From positions 1 to 26,279 of the IMG/VR virus record IMGVR_UViG_3300022198_001508: 26,279 bases of DNA. The stretch is one strand, 5' to 3'. Numbering within the stretch: the stretch's first letter is position 1; the number at the start of each line of letters is the position of its first letter. Source of the DNA: a virus. Below the pieces are notes generated by a model. It was not told where the DNA came from. It made no database searches and saw only the letters and a program-made list of their open reading frames with translations. The translations under genes were made by a program, and so were the position numbers. This document shows, in pieces, positions 1 to 13,200 of this stretch.

Positions 1-569
1 CTTGCAATATTGGCCAATATTGCTACATGAGTGTCATATCTATTATCAGCATCAATGCCCTCAACTTGAAGTTTAGTTGTGATACCCATATTTGTTGCGG
101 CATTAGCAAATACATCAGCAAGCCCTGTACTACCGTTAATGTTTAATACATTGGTGTATGTTCCGCCTACGTTAGCAAAGAAAGCAATATTGCCATTGTT
201 GTTTGTATTGGTAATGTTTACCAACCCACTTAACTCTTTAATTTCTAAATTACCACCACCGCCAACAGTTAAGTTACCAGCGATGTCAACATTACCTGTA
301 AGATTAGATCCAACAGGAACCCAACTTGTTCCATCATAATGCTTAATATTGTTTACTGTAGTATCAAACCAAAGTTGTCCAGTAATTGGATTAGCTGGCT
401 CAGTAGATAAGGCAAAATTTTCTAATAGGTGTACAAAGTTTTCGTTAGTAGCATCACCGTAGTTTTGTACTAGTCGTCCAAAGAGTGTTAGGCTTGTACT
501 GGTAATATCTTTAGTACCGTCAAGTACAATAATTGCTGTTCCATCTGTTTTGTTTACGTAATATGCCAT
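1..569 (-). CDS. fibre-like virion protein, 3' end outside the window
   Basis: Open for 189 codons from the ATG at 569-567 to the left edge with no stop, so the C-terminus is missing. A purine-rich AGAGGG lies just upstream of the ATG and supports this start. The N-terminus reads MAYYVNKTDGTAIIVLDGT. About residues 60-85 carry the motif PITGQLWFDTTVNNIKHYDG followed by TSWVPVG, then TGNVDIAGNLTVGGGG. Motifs of the GQLWFDT...W and GNLTV type are common near the N-terminus of tail-fibre and other virion proteins of marine T4-like phages (family knowledge). The following sequence is rich in N, T, G and short hydrophobics, as in beta-structured fibre shafts. It starts 12 bases after the preceding gene ends, in the same transcription direction, so it belongs to the tail operon. 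A fibre or baseplate-attached structural role is inferred; the exact T4 counterpart is unknown. Confidence 0.8.
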   Translation of the reverse strand, partial: MAYYVNKTDGTAIIVLDGTKDITSTSLTLFGRLVQNYGDATNENFVHLLENFALSTEPANPITGQLWFDTTVNNIKHYDGTSWVPVGSNLTGNVDIAGNLTVGGGGNLEIKELSGLVNITNTNNNGNIAFFANVGGTYTNVLNINGSTGLADVFANAATNMGITTKLQVEGIDADNRYDTHVAILANIA

Positions 570-581
570 AACCCTCTACCC

Positions 582-1289
582 TTACAATTGACTGGTTAAG
601 TTAGTTAATGTCTGTATTCTAACTGTGTAATCAACCTGAATTAATCTGTTCAATGATTTTTGTACAGGGTGGAATACAACGTGTGTTAACAGTTTACCTG
701 TTGTTGCTAATCCACTTGTACCATCTGTACTACGTGCTTTAAGTCCGAGCTCATCAAAAGTATATGTATCATCAAGGGTAGTTGAATTATCAAATGCGCT
801 TTGTCCTGTCGGTTCTCCGTAATCTAACAAGCAACTTACAACTATGTCTGTATACACTCTACCAGGTGTATGTCTAATTTCCATTTTGTTACGTGTAGAA
901 TCAGCATTTAGTGCGCTAGTGTTATCTACAATTTTAGCAAAGGTTGGATTGTACAAGTTACTGTTGCTGGTATTGGTGTTTGATGGCAAGTAGTTAATGA
1001 CCCCAGTTGGGTCAACACTTGTACCACCGTTACCAAAGTGCATTTCGTAAATGTAACTTTGTCCTTTGTTGGCAAGGCTATATGCTATTGCTTCACTGAT
1101 GTTTTCATAGTGAATAGCATTGCGCTTGTCAATGAATACTTCCCCAGACTCTGGGTCAAAGATTTTAATATGACCTTGTACGTGTAAACCGCTTTGTTCG
1201 TCGGGTTTACGCTCAAGATCTGATTGTTCAGGTAGAGTTTGCATATTAGTATTTTCCGTATCTTCAGTATTTATCTGGGAATTTATCAT
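582..1289 (-). CDS. virion structural protein downstream of the giant protein, function unassigned
   Basis: A 235-residue protein. Its ATG overlaps the TGA of the giant upstream gene as ATGA, and a strong GAGAGGAG ribosome-binding sequence sits about a dozen bases before it, inside the end of the giant gene. Translation is therefore probably coupled. An internal Met at residue 16 is an alternative start, but the ribosome-binding site favours the upstream one. The first 35 residues are polar and Glu/Asn-rich. The body begins at HVQGHIKIFDPESGEVFIDK, continues with NISEAIAYSLANKGQSYIYEMHFGN, and ends in a beta-rich segment with LIQVDYTVRIQTLTNL. There is no signal peptide or membrane segment. 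The type is familiar from tail clusters of T4-like marine phages, but I cannot tie it to a T4 gene. Its position after gp6 and the giant protein suggests a peripheral baseplate or fibre-attachment component (inference). Confidence 0.75.
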   Translation of the reverse strand: MINSQINTEDTENTNMQTLPEQSDLERKPDEQSGLHVQGHIKIFDPESGEVFIDKRNAIHYENISEAIAYSLANKGQSYIYEMHFGNGGTSVDPTGVINYLPSNTNTSNSNLYNPTFAKIVDNTSALNADSTRNKMEIRHTPGRVYTDIVVSCLLDYGEPTGQSAFDNSTTLDDTYTFDELGLKARSTDGTSGLATTGKLLTHVVFHPVQKSLNRLIQVDYTVRIQTLTNLTSQL

Positions 1290-4200
1290 GGAGTATAACT
1301 CCTCTCATCTTTAATCCAGGTAGCCCATTCTGTAGTGCTAGACTCTAGTGTATCACCAGTGCCATATGCTTTCCATAAGTAGTCCTGTGTTATTGTCTTG
1401 CCAGTAACGCTAACATTTCCGTCACTTTCAACATCACCTAGTATCTGCATTGCTGTAACGTTTGCTGTAGTGCTAAATCCATTAACTTTAATATTTGCTG
1501 TGCTTCCAATAGTTAAGTTACCACTAATAAATTGAACAGCAACAACATTAGCACTTGAGACATTTCCTAATACTTTTACATTGGCTGCTGGAGTAGTCAT
1601 TGTAATGTAATCACCAACAAATGCTGTAATTGTATCACTTAGTGATACACGCCATGTTACATTAGCGGTGACTGTTTTTTCACCTGTCAGTGTTGTTGTA
1701 GTTGTTGGTACAATATTTGGTAATATCTGTGCCAATGAACTATCAACTACACGAGTATTTGCTGTGTGTACATCCGGCGATCCAGTTCCATCAACGCCAC
1801 GACGTAATTGTGATAGTGAGTTAACATAAACTTGCTTAATGTTTGTTGTATCAATGTAACTTGTAGCATTAGCATATACATTGCCTAGTACTAAGAACAC
1901 ATTGCTATCAAATGTAATTAAACTGTCTGTCGCAAATTCTGTGTTTGCTGTCCATGTACTTGCTGTTAGTATCTTAGCGGCATCGTATTTCTGATAGTAA
2001 TGAATAAGTTCACCGTTAATGAATACTTCACCCGGAATACCAACTGCGGCACCTGGATCTGGTAACACACTTGCATCATCAACAAACAAGTTTACATCGC
2101 CTATAGACAAGTTAGCACTAAGTGTCGTTGAACTGTTAGCATTAATTCTGTAGTAGCGTCTGTTACCACTCATTGGTTCAAATACTCTAAAGCCATAACT
2201 TGCAGTGTTTGATGCTGTGTTAGTAAACACACGCATTTCAAGTGCATCAAACATTCTACCAGGAACAAGTTCTTCTGGTGCGTGACTGTTGTAAGCATCT
2301 AAGTAGAAACCACCAACAATGTTAATGTCTTCTGGTCTTGTACCAATTGCTGTATCTGTGTAGAAACTTACAATATTGCTATCTAGTAGATCGTCAATGT
2401 ACAAGTTGCTTATCTTAACGTTAGCTGTACCTTCACCGTTTCTGACACCAGCAACATTTGCTGTAGTTGCTACCCCATTAATGCTAATAACATTGGCGCT
2501 ATTTGTAAATCCGTACTTCTCGTGTATTATTGTAATGTTACCCCAATTGGTATGATTATTAAGTACCCGTGCATTTGCTGTAGTATTTGCTTGTGTTATA
2601 TAATCACCTGCATTAACAGTAACATTGGATCCCAAGTGCAATATTGAAGTTGTTTCAATTGGCTGTCCTGCCAGCATCATTTCGTCACGTGTTAAACTTA
2701 CAACTCTAAATGTTGCATTATTCTCAAAGTTAAAATTATCATACAGGCCTTCAATCTTAATTGGATCATTCAAATTAAAACCTGCATCAATAAAGTCAAC
2801 TTGCTGTGTGTTAGCACTAGTAATTTTATGACCAGTATAATTAAAACTGATTACATTACTTGTAAGTGTAAAACTATTTGATGTGAAATTTTTTCCAAGT
2901 ACTTTATTTCCCGGGTAAGTTGCCCCAAACATTAATTGATCTAAATCTTTTGCTGGTCGCCCGTAACTAGGAACATAGTAACTTGTAATTCTATCAGCGG
3001 CATTAAGTAACACATTACCGCTACCTATTTCTGTATAGCGTGTAAAGTCAAACACTGACTGTGAACTTACGTTAGCATTAGTTGCCAAGTATGCTGTATT
3101 GTTATAGAATATAATGTTACCGCTGGTAATATACAAATTACCTTCTATAGGAATTATTCCATCAGTATTAAAGTTATATTGTTGTACCCAATCACTAATT
3201 GGATCAGCAACAAACAACCGTGTTCCGTCGGCTCTAATATAAAGACCGGTTGGTTGTGTCGTGTTGACATCAGCTGAATTATGTAATGATGCTGTACTTA
3301 CATCCCAAGGTGTAGTTAATACATAACTCCATATTTTGTTGTACTGCTGTCCAGTAATATAAAGTTCTCTACCATCTTCCCTAAAACGCATACCTGTTGG
3401 TATATTTTCTTCCCCGCCAACATATAAACTACGTGAGCTATAACTTGCTGAACTTACTTTCCAAGGTATGGTTAGATCATATTCATAAACAGTATCACCA
3501 AGGGTACCAAGAATATACATTTTAGTACCATGATTATCAAATTCAACAGCACGAGCACTTGCCTCTTCGCTTACAATACTCTTAACTGAAATATTAGCGG
3601 CTGTGTTCACACTCCATGGTGTTGCTAGTCTATATTCGTAAACAGCATCTGTTGTAATACCAACAGTGTACATTCTATATCCGTCTTCCCTAAAATACAA
3701 TCCTTGTACACTTGAGTCTTGCGGTGCGAGGTTAGCGATAGCAACATTACTTGCTGTATTAACTTCCCATGGTGTAGTAAGAGTATACTCGTATACTCTA
3801 TCGGTATTGTTACCGGTTACATACATCTTAGTACCGTCTGGTTTAAAATAAACGTCAGTCACATCAATATCTTGTGAGCCCACCCCTATGTAACTATTGT
3901 ACTCAATCCTATTAAGATCGAAACAGTTAGCATTATTTCCGTTAACCACGATAGTGTCTGGATATGCTGTATTAGCTTTCCATTGTGTTACATTACTTGT
4001 ATAGGAAATTCTATCAAATTTAATTGTACTATCAATTGATCTAACAGTGTTGTAACTTCCACTAGTGTCGTACTCATTATTTAGAATAGCGTATGCTGTA
4101 CCACCTTCGCCTGTTCCGTTGATAACAACAGTAGGTATGCTAGTGTATCCCGAACCTGGCTTAGTCATAGTAATGCTAGTGATTGTTCCGGATGCTGGGT

Positions 4201-7200
4201 TGACTGTAGCAACTGCTTCGGCACCAGACCCGCCACCACCTGATATTTCAACATTGGGGGCCAAAGTATATCGTACACCTGCATTACCAACTATGATATC
4301 ACTAATTTTAAATTTATAATTGTCAGCGTATGGCTTGTATAAATCTTTAGTAAAGAAAGTACTATCTGAGCTTATCTGAATGTTTGGAGAACGCATTGTA
4401 CTTTCATCAGCAAACCACCTTGCTGGTATATCAAAGTCTGTCCAATTGCCTGTTGCTTCGTCAGTCTTACTATATGTAGGAACAAATTCACGTAATTGAG
4501 TTCTATAAGGTTTTATTTCATTAATATAATCTTCATAGAAATTTTGATTGTCTCTACTATAATTTGGTATTTCCTCTAATGTTCGTAAGTTATGGTAGAC
4601 ATCGATGAATCCAGACTTGAAAATCCAATCTGGACTTTTCTGCTCTTCAAATATATGATTAACTAATGCAAAGAAAAGATTGTTAAATTCTTTAGCGAAA
4701 CTGTTTATTAATATTTCTTGATAAACGCTGTCAAAGATCTTACCTATTTCAATTGTTGCTTGACTATCCCAGGCCTCTGCGTCAAACACAGCACTATCAT
4801 ATCCAGATGAAACTGTAGTATCGTATAAACTACTGTTGAATTGAATTGATGCATTCTGTGCCGCAATTAATGTTAATTCCCCTGTGCTTTCATAACGGTA
4901 AATTAACCAACGACCTGATCCATCATTGAGAACTTTAACATAGTCACTTGTAGATAGTGTTTGCTTTTGAATATCTCCGTATGTGTTAACAGTGTGATGA
5001 ATGTCATTACCTACTATATAAGTTGCATCGTACCAATCTTTGGTAGTCCAGAATAGTTTTGTTTTATAACTTTGTGATCTTATTAAATCAAATTCTCTTG
5101 TAATTCCGTTAAATTCAAACAAACTCCAACGATTGTCATATCGGCTATCCTCAGGGATAAGGATTTTGTATCCATCAGCAAAGCCTGTTGTATCTAAGAA
5201 GCTAATTTCTGTAAACGATGCAACTTGCGAATCGTATTGTGTTGGAAAAGCTTCTTCGGTATATAATCCATTTGGTGTTGTAGTTAATAAAGTAGGATAA
5301 TTTTTAAGGATGCTATTAACTTCAGTAACGTAAGTTTTTAAAGCCTTTGTTCTATCTGCAAAAATACTTTGTCTTGGCTTTGATAGTATACCTATTTTAT
5401 CTTGTACATTTAATAACGGATCTGGCACTATATTGTCAGATGCATCTAATCCTCGTAAACTGTCACGTAGTTTTGCAATTATTCTATTAGGAATGTTTGA
5501 AATAGAATTGCCTTGCTGTATTAATTCAAACTCACTGTGAATTAAGTTTGGATTTTTAGATGTTGAAGTATCAACATGTAGAATAACATCACTTCCTACT
5601 GTGCTGTCAGAAATATTATATAAATTAAGACTATTTGGTGCTAAAGGAGCAATATATGGTATGCCTTGATCCTTAGGATTTGTAATATAATTTTCTAACG
5701 AGCTGACACTTAAAGTTCGTTTTGCTGTGATAGGATCAACACTTGTTTTATTCCCTACCCAATAATAAAATTTATTAACAATAATTCCTGTTACAGGATC
5801 TACAGTGGTAATCTGTGTGAAGGCAGAATCATCTACATGCTTCGGAGTGCCATTACCACCGTTAGCAGTATATTGGCTAGGTAAAAATTCGCTCTCTACC
5901 CATTCGTAGACTGCAACGGTACTACCTGGGAATAACCCGCCCCAATTTTTACTTCTGTATACGAGTGTGTCTTGCTCGTAGTCAATAAAACTTAACTGCC
6001 CAGTATCTAACCAGGAACGACCTACGTGTTTATCACTCCAGTAGAATGAGTTATTAACAATAGTATTTGCGGCTGTTGCAGTGCTATACGATGCAGGATC
6101 AAACTCTTCTATATAATCTAATTCTTGGTCAACGATTCCAAGTAACTTGCCTTTAGCAGGGTCAAGGATATCCAGGAAGCTAAGAATTTGTTTAGTATCT
6201 TTATTATATATAAATGCACTATTAATTGCATCTGTAGCGACTCTTGGTTCCTTGTATCTTAATAAAGTCCAACCTGGTTTACTATTTTCATTATAATAGC
6301 TATAAACACTTCCGCCACCTACAACAATATTAGCATCATTTGTAACACCAATTACCATGATGTCGTTGACTAAGTCAATATCAGCACCGAAGTTGTATCC
6401 GGTTTGGACTCCTGCGGCAATTAACTTCTGACTGAATGCAAATACTGATGGGTTATCTTCAGACTCAAACGGATTTGGCATTAAGTCGTACATATACACT
6501 GCACCAGTATCTTTAGCAATAAGTACAAACTTTGTTCCTAAACTATCAAATGTTGTTTCTTCTCTATTAGAATCAAATGTAGTTGGTATTTCAATGTCAG
6601 CACCCTCGCTACCAATTGCTAGTTTTCCGTAACCTTGACTTAGTCCAATTGCTGTTCCAAATTTTTCTCCAATTTTGTTTGGATGTTCGATAACTTGAGT
6701 ATGCTTGTAAATCTCTATACCTAGATCAGTTAGTGCTGTTCCTGTTGACGCTGGTTTAATATTAAGTTTTTCGTTAGCAACCGCAACATTACTTGTTAGG
6801 CCTAAACGCCAATGTGACTCAACTTCTCCTGTAGTAACATTTGAAACAAACACTAGTGTGTTGCTGGCTGTTACACCAGGAATATTCTTAGCATTAATGT
6901 CTCGTACAACGGTATCTAGTCCGCCACCTAAGAATTTAACAGATCTATCGTTAATAATAATAGAATCACCAGCAGTAACAGTAGCATTAGAAACTGTACC
7001 TGTTATGTTTCCATAAACTCGTCCTACGTTTACTAATCTATAAACTGCACCAGAAGAATAACCATACTTAAAATACGACGGAGCACTGGCGTATAAATTG
7101 CACCCTGTTCCGCAGAGAGCAATATCAGTACCAAAACGTTGTCCATTTACTCCAGTTTGGCTCGGAGTAATAATTTGATCCTCAACAAATTGATTGGTTT

Positions 7201-10200
7201 CTATTCTTAGAATTTGTCCTGCTACAGGAACAGTAAACGCACCAAACTGAACACTAGATGGAGACACAGTGTAGTAATCAGCACCGTCTACTAACTCCAC
7301 ATCATTGAGTGTAACACGATATGACGAATTGAGTGCATCAGGAGCGGTATATGTAGAAGTAATACCGTCGGTTGAGAACTCTGTAATTGTTCTATGATAT
7401 ATGTAAGATAATCCTTCGTTGCCTTGCGTACCTACAATACTCTTGTCTGCACCAATTGCTATCACACTTCCGTCTCTGTTAGTACTTAAACTCGAACCAA
7501 AGTTTGTACTTGCGTTCCCGTTTATTTCAAAAATCTTCTGATAGTAGTTTTCTCTTTGGAAAACCTGTATTGCTTCGTTAAGTCCAGGTGCGCTTGTGAA
7601 TGTTATAGTGTTCCCGCTAAATTCATATTCAACTTTTGGTACATATTCAACAGCACGTAGCTGTGAATAAACAATAACTTCAGTTGGGTCACTTACTGCT
7701 AATGTAACATTACTGAATGTTGTAGTGGCACTGTCTATAACTGCACTTGTATATGATGCGGCTGAGTTGGCGCTATTGATAGCTAATAAGTTTGAGCTGA
7801 ATTCCGTAACGTTACCTGTAACTACAATAACGTTTGTATTTGTTAAATCTCTTGTACTATCAAAAACTACTGTAGCATTCGCTGTTCCCATAGTTGATGG
7901 AACAGCATGAGTAATGTAATCTCCAACACTCACACTTATGTTTGCATCTAATGTCAGTACGTATCGTAAAACTGGAAGAGATTCTGGGCCTCGTGCTGTT
8001 CTAGTAGATAATTTGTAACAAAATACCTTATCTGCTCCTTCAGCACCAACATATAGATACAGTCCGTCTCTGCTCAAAGCAAGACTTGATCCAAAACGAT
8101 CGTTTGGACTAGAACCATTGATATCAGTTATAATTTGTTGTAGGATGCCTTCTTTGTAAACATATACGTAACCTTTGCCACTAGAACTATCTGGTGCACT
8201 TATAGCTACTATGCCATTTCCGTTAACAACTGTTTCTCCAAAACTATCAACACCGGTACTGCTACTTCTAAACCCAGTAGATAATGACCAATTGTTTGTA
8301 GTACCTCTGAAGAATTCGTTTACTCGACCTGCACCCGAGCCCGGTGACCCTACATACATAACCTGTGCAAGGTCAGGCTCAATGCTAACGCTATAACCAA
8401 AATTGTCGTTGCCACTTAGTTTACTTGGGTCTAACTCTGCTGTACTGTTATATGTCCATGGATCGGTTTTGTTATATACTGCCCAATTGCCGTCGGCATC
8501 TAAGTTCTCAACCCAAACCTTGTCATTCTTAATCCATCCTTCGACAGGCATAGCGTTGTTAATATCTGTTGGGTAATTTATTTTTGCACTTGTTAATTTG
8601 TAAAGTGTGCCGCTGGCAACAACCACTGACTCTTTTTCAATGGCGTCCAGATTCTGATGCATTGCAATTCTAAATCTTGTTGAATCAACAATAGATTCTA
8701 CTTTATACACAGCATCAAATCTATCATCAAACAACTTAATAACAATTATATCGTTTTTAACCAATCCGTGATTAGCGTTAAAGATAACCTCAACAATATC
8801 ATCTGCAATAAATCTCATTGTAAAGACTAGCCCATCGATATAACTTGCTCTATATACATTCCATTCGTTGTTAAAATCTCTCGCTACCCAAATCTTATAA
8901 CCTGTGCCAATTTTATCAATAATATTTGTCAAACTCTTAAAGTTATTAAGGTCAAATAATGTAGCATCAATGTCAGACAGATTAGCAAATCCAGCAACCG
9001 GTAGAGATCGTAATTCACTAGGGGTACCACGATCTTCTGTTCTTAAGAAGTTTGCTCGATATTCGTTTGAAATTTTATAAACATCACGTTCAGTTAAAGT
9101 TACTACTCCTGGCTCAGCTTGAACACTGCTATCAATTAGTTGTACGGGCTGAGGGTTGCTTTCAATTTGGGCTTCGTCAAGTACTAACTCAGTAAATTGA
9201 TTAGTTTCTAATGATCCATACTCGCCAACTCTAACAGCCCAGTTTTCGTACCAATCAATATTACTGTCAAGATTACCAAACTGAGCTCCTGCAAGTGCGT
9301 TGATAGAATTTACTGTTCCTTTTTGTGTTATTAAACCCTGATAAAACTTACTTTGTGTAGTAACATCAATACCAAGATTAGTAAAATAATCACGCTCTCT
9401 AAACCCTATTAGGCCATTGCTGAATAGCTGAATGTCTTCGTTGGGAGGCTGATTATCTATGTCATAGAACGATGTTCCTAACCAAGCATTTGTAGCAAAA
9501 TTACGTATCATGCCACTACGTAAGTCTGACTTGTCTATCTGCTTCCATTTAGCGGTCTGAAAATCAGTTGATGCTGTAATATTTTCTAATGCTGTGTAGA
9601 ATAAATCCTTATGCTTTACTATTGATCCTTTAAGATAATCAATTCCTGAACCCCATAGATCAACATTATCACTACTAAACATAAATCCAGGTAATTCTAA
9701 GCTACCGTTCCATGAGTCTGTCTTGTGCCCAACAAGTTTTAATCGATATTGTCTGTTACCTAACTCTGGTACGTAGATAACGTCATTAAACACCGTAACG
9801 TTATCTAGTAATAATAAATGCTCGTATTGTACTAAATCAAACTCAGCAAATCCTACTGTCTGATCTCTATTAGATTGTAGAGTAAATTGATTGTCTTCTC
9901 TGTATACAGAGAAATTATTCTTTACAATAGGTTTAAAGTTAATGTCTAATACTCTGCTACCATTTGGTACATTCTTTATTGCGTCAACAGTTGCACGTTT
10001 GTTATAAACTTTAAGAAGTGTTGATACTGGGCTAAGTGTTATAATGTTACCATTATTCCATCCTTGTGAGGACCAATGTAAAAATTCTTTACAACTTAAT
10101 ATCCAATCTTTTTGTTCAGCTAACGAATAGTCTCTGTCATCAAATAAGAAACCTTGAAGTTTAAGATATCTTTCATAGCTTACTAAAAATTCAACAACTT

Positions 10201-13200
10201 CTTGTCTTGTATTAAATTCATAACCATACGGAATTGACGTTGTTGTTTTTTGGGCGTCTCTATAAACAGTTCCTTGAACTCCACCAGCTGTAATACTATA
10301 TGCATTGTTATTAATAAGACTAGGGATAATATTAAAATAAGGATCAGTTAAATTGTAACCACTTACTGTATAACCATTTGAGCTCTTGTTTACAATTACA
10401 GCACTATATGTTATTTTACTGATAGGAGATCCTTTGTATAGATCTAATCTATAATTTTCTTCAGGTATCACCACACTGTCATTAATACTGCTAGGACTGT
10501 TTTGCTCAGCTAATAGTTCGATAAATCTTTTGTCGGTATAACCAGACATTCTGTAAGTTAGCCTTACGTCTAGATTTTTTAAATTATTAATTATAGTTGT
10601 TGGTGCATCTGTTACACCAAGGTTAACAATATAATCTTTAATCCAGTTTAAGTATCCAGCAGTATAAACTGTTGCTCCAGCTGAATTAACATACCCATTT
10701 ACATGCAAGGCTGTTGGCGAAAGGTGTTGAGAAGTTTCACTTACTTCAAACTGGCCAGTAAAAGAATTTCTTAGATAATTGTTTACATTTGCTTGCAATG
10801 CAAAGAATCTTGCTGGTTTTGTTAATGCCAATGCTAGAATCGTAGCAAATGGAAACTCACTGCTACGACGCCAGGCTAATTCAACTGGACCAATATCACC
10901 AACAGCATAACTTGTATTTGCCTTACTGCTGTCAAAGTCTGACACTAAAATAGATTCTGGGCTACGAAGATTTCCGTTGTCGTCTACTGGAATAATCTGT
11001 GATAAATTTGGTCTAGCATATCGTTGATCAAATCCTTGTCTTGGCCCGCTATGTATATAACCTAAACTTAGATCACTCCATAACGTATTATTGCCACCTG
11101 TGTATGGAGCTGGTCCGTAACGATCTTGCCAGTAGTCTGGCTTTTCACTGAATCCTAACATCTCCCATGGGTGAGTATGTGGGCGGTCTGTGTCGTAGAA
11201 GTAGCGATAACATGCTCTCCATGTTCCTGGTAAACTCTCGCCATTGATAACATCTCTAAATTCTTTGTAATTCCATGTAAAAGGATCGCTACTAACAAAA
11301 TAACTATTAGTTGTAAAATCTAGTCTGTTTGTACCTACCCAGGCTAGGAAACCTTGACTTAATACCTGATTAAATTCTGTTCTAGTATAGTCTGTTACTC
11401 TAAACTTACCGGGCATATAATCGTCGATATTAAATGTGTTTACATCGTAGTCAACTTTAATATTGTTATAAATTCTACGCTCAAGTTCAATTAGTAGATC
11501 ATCTCTGAAGTCGTTGAACGCAGGAGTTAAACTCCCATCATGACCTTGAATCATGTATGCTGGTGTGCGTAGTGTGTTATCTAAATATTTCTCAGGCGCA
11601 AACTTAGGATACATTCCCATCTTTGAAGGGGTTTCAGGAACAAAGCTGCCTGATGTATCGTCATATTCAACAATGTTAATCTTATCGCCAAACAGTAGTC
11701 TAAAGGAACTTGTAAAAGTTACAGCAGGTCTAGTTTGACTAAATGTGTAATCTCTATCTTTAACCAGCAATGTCTTAGTTGTTACATTATCAACTGTTCT
11801 TGTGAGATAGATAAGAACTGCTTTATTGCTAGGAGTCTTATCATTAAAGATACTAGTGATTTCGTAACTTGTAAGCTCAGGATCAAGTATTTCAATTTGT
11901 GGAAGTCTAGTAATATTATCCTCACCGTGCGGAATCATATCAGACTGGTACCACGGGAAAGAGCTGTTCTTTACAGAATGCATCTGTGTTAATATCTGGT
12001 CAACACTTGTTGCAGGATCAGTTCTATCAATCTCAATTAACCCTGCTGTTTCTAAAAATTTATTTTTAAATTTTGTAAATTCTCTATTGGCTAAACGTAT
12101 AGAATTTACAAAATTCATAGTAGGGTGATTTAGGAATAATCCTGAATACACCATTGGTGCACTGTGCTGAAGAATACTTCCACAGGTATTTTTATATGTT
12201 ATATCTCTTAGATTGTTACTACCTGGTACTTTTCCAACAACATTTAAACTATGATTTTTCAATGAAATCAAATGATTACGCATTTGACCCAATGTTAATG
12301 TAGAAAGATTCTTGTTTAAGGTATTGATGTCAAGGTTAATTGGTACTTCGTAAAAAGAATTTTTACCAGCTGGGGTAAGTTGATTAAACACTGCAATAAA
12401 AATAACATCATTTTTACTTATAAGATCTGGGTTGACTAACACTGCAAATTTATCTACTACAGTACCTGTTGCAAAATCAGTGTTAGCTATAATTTTATTG
12501 TTTACATAAACTTTTATGTGCGGAAAATTTGTACTTGTGTCAGGTAAACTATCAATAGCAAATAAGTTTGTTACCCCGTCGTACACATAATCATAAATTT
12601 GAAATTGTTTACTAAATGTCTTTGCAATTTGCCACACGTTTGTTCTTGTGCATGTAGACTCTGAAATATTTTTCTGCAGATATCCAGCATTAATGTTTAC
12701 CGTTTCAACTACACTATTGCCTGTTAAGTAAGTAAAAGATTGATTATCAAAATTATTTTCAAATTCAATATCGCCTTGGTTGACAAAGTTCTTGTAACTT
12801 AACGGAAAACCTATAATAGGATCATTGGTTCCAGTTCCTCTCTTATAAGAAAAAATCTTATTTCCTGTAAATGTTGTTCCTGTATAAGTGGTTCCGTTGG
12901 CAAAACTAATACCTTTGTCGTCAATGATATCATACAAAGGTTCTTGAGATGTACTAGTTTTCTGCTGTGAAACTGTCCATGACGTACCGTTGAAGTGCCA
13001 CTGTTTGCCACCATTTGTTCCCGACAAAACTAGTACTGTATTGTTGTCAAGGACAGAAGCATCATCTGCTTCTACTAGGTAAGCCTTATAAACATCACTA
13101 GGATTGTCAATTGCCTTTTCAATGGTAAACGTAAAGATCTTATTTCGTACAGTATTATCTTCGTCGTTGGCAAAAACAACTCTATCACCGTGTGTTAATG

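Noticed and set aside
7085-7115. CGTGC cysteine pair in the fifth FG-GAP unit as a metal or disulfide site
   Set aside because: Only two cysteines with no partner motif. Metal binding or a disulfide cannot be supported from sequence alone.
12811-13014. Minus-strand 67-codon frame inside the giant gene
   Set aside because: It is in a different frame of the same strand as the intact giant gene and has no features of its own.
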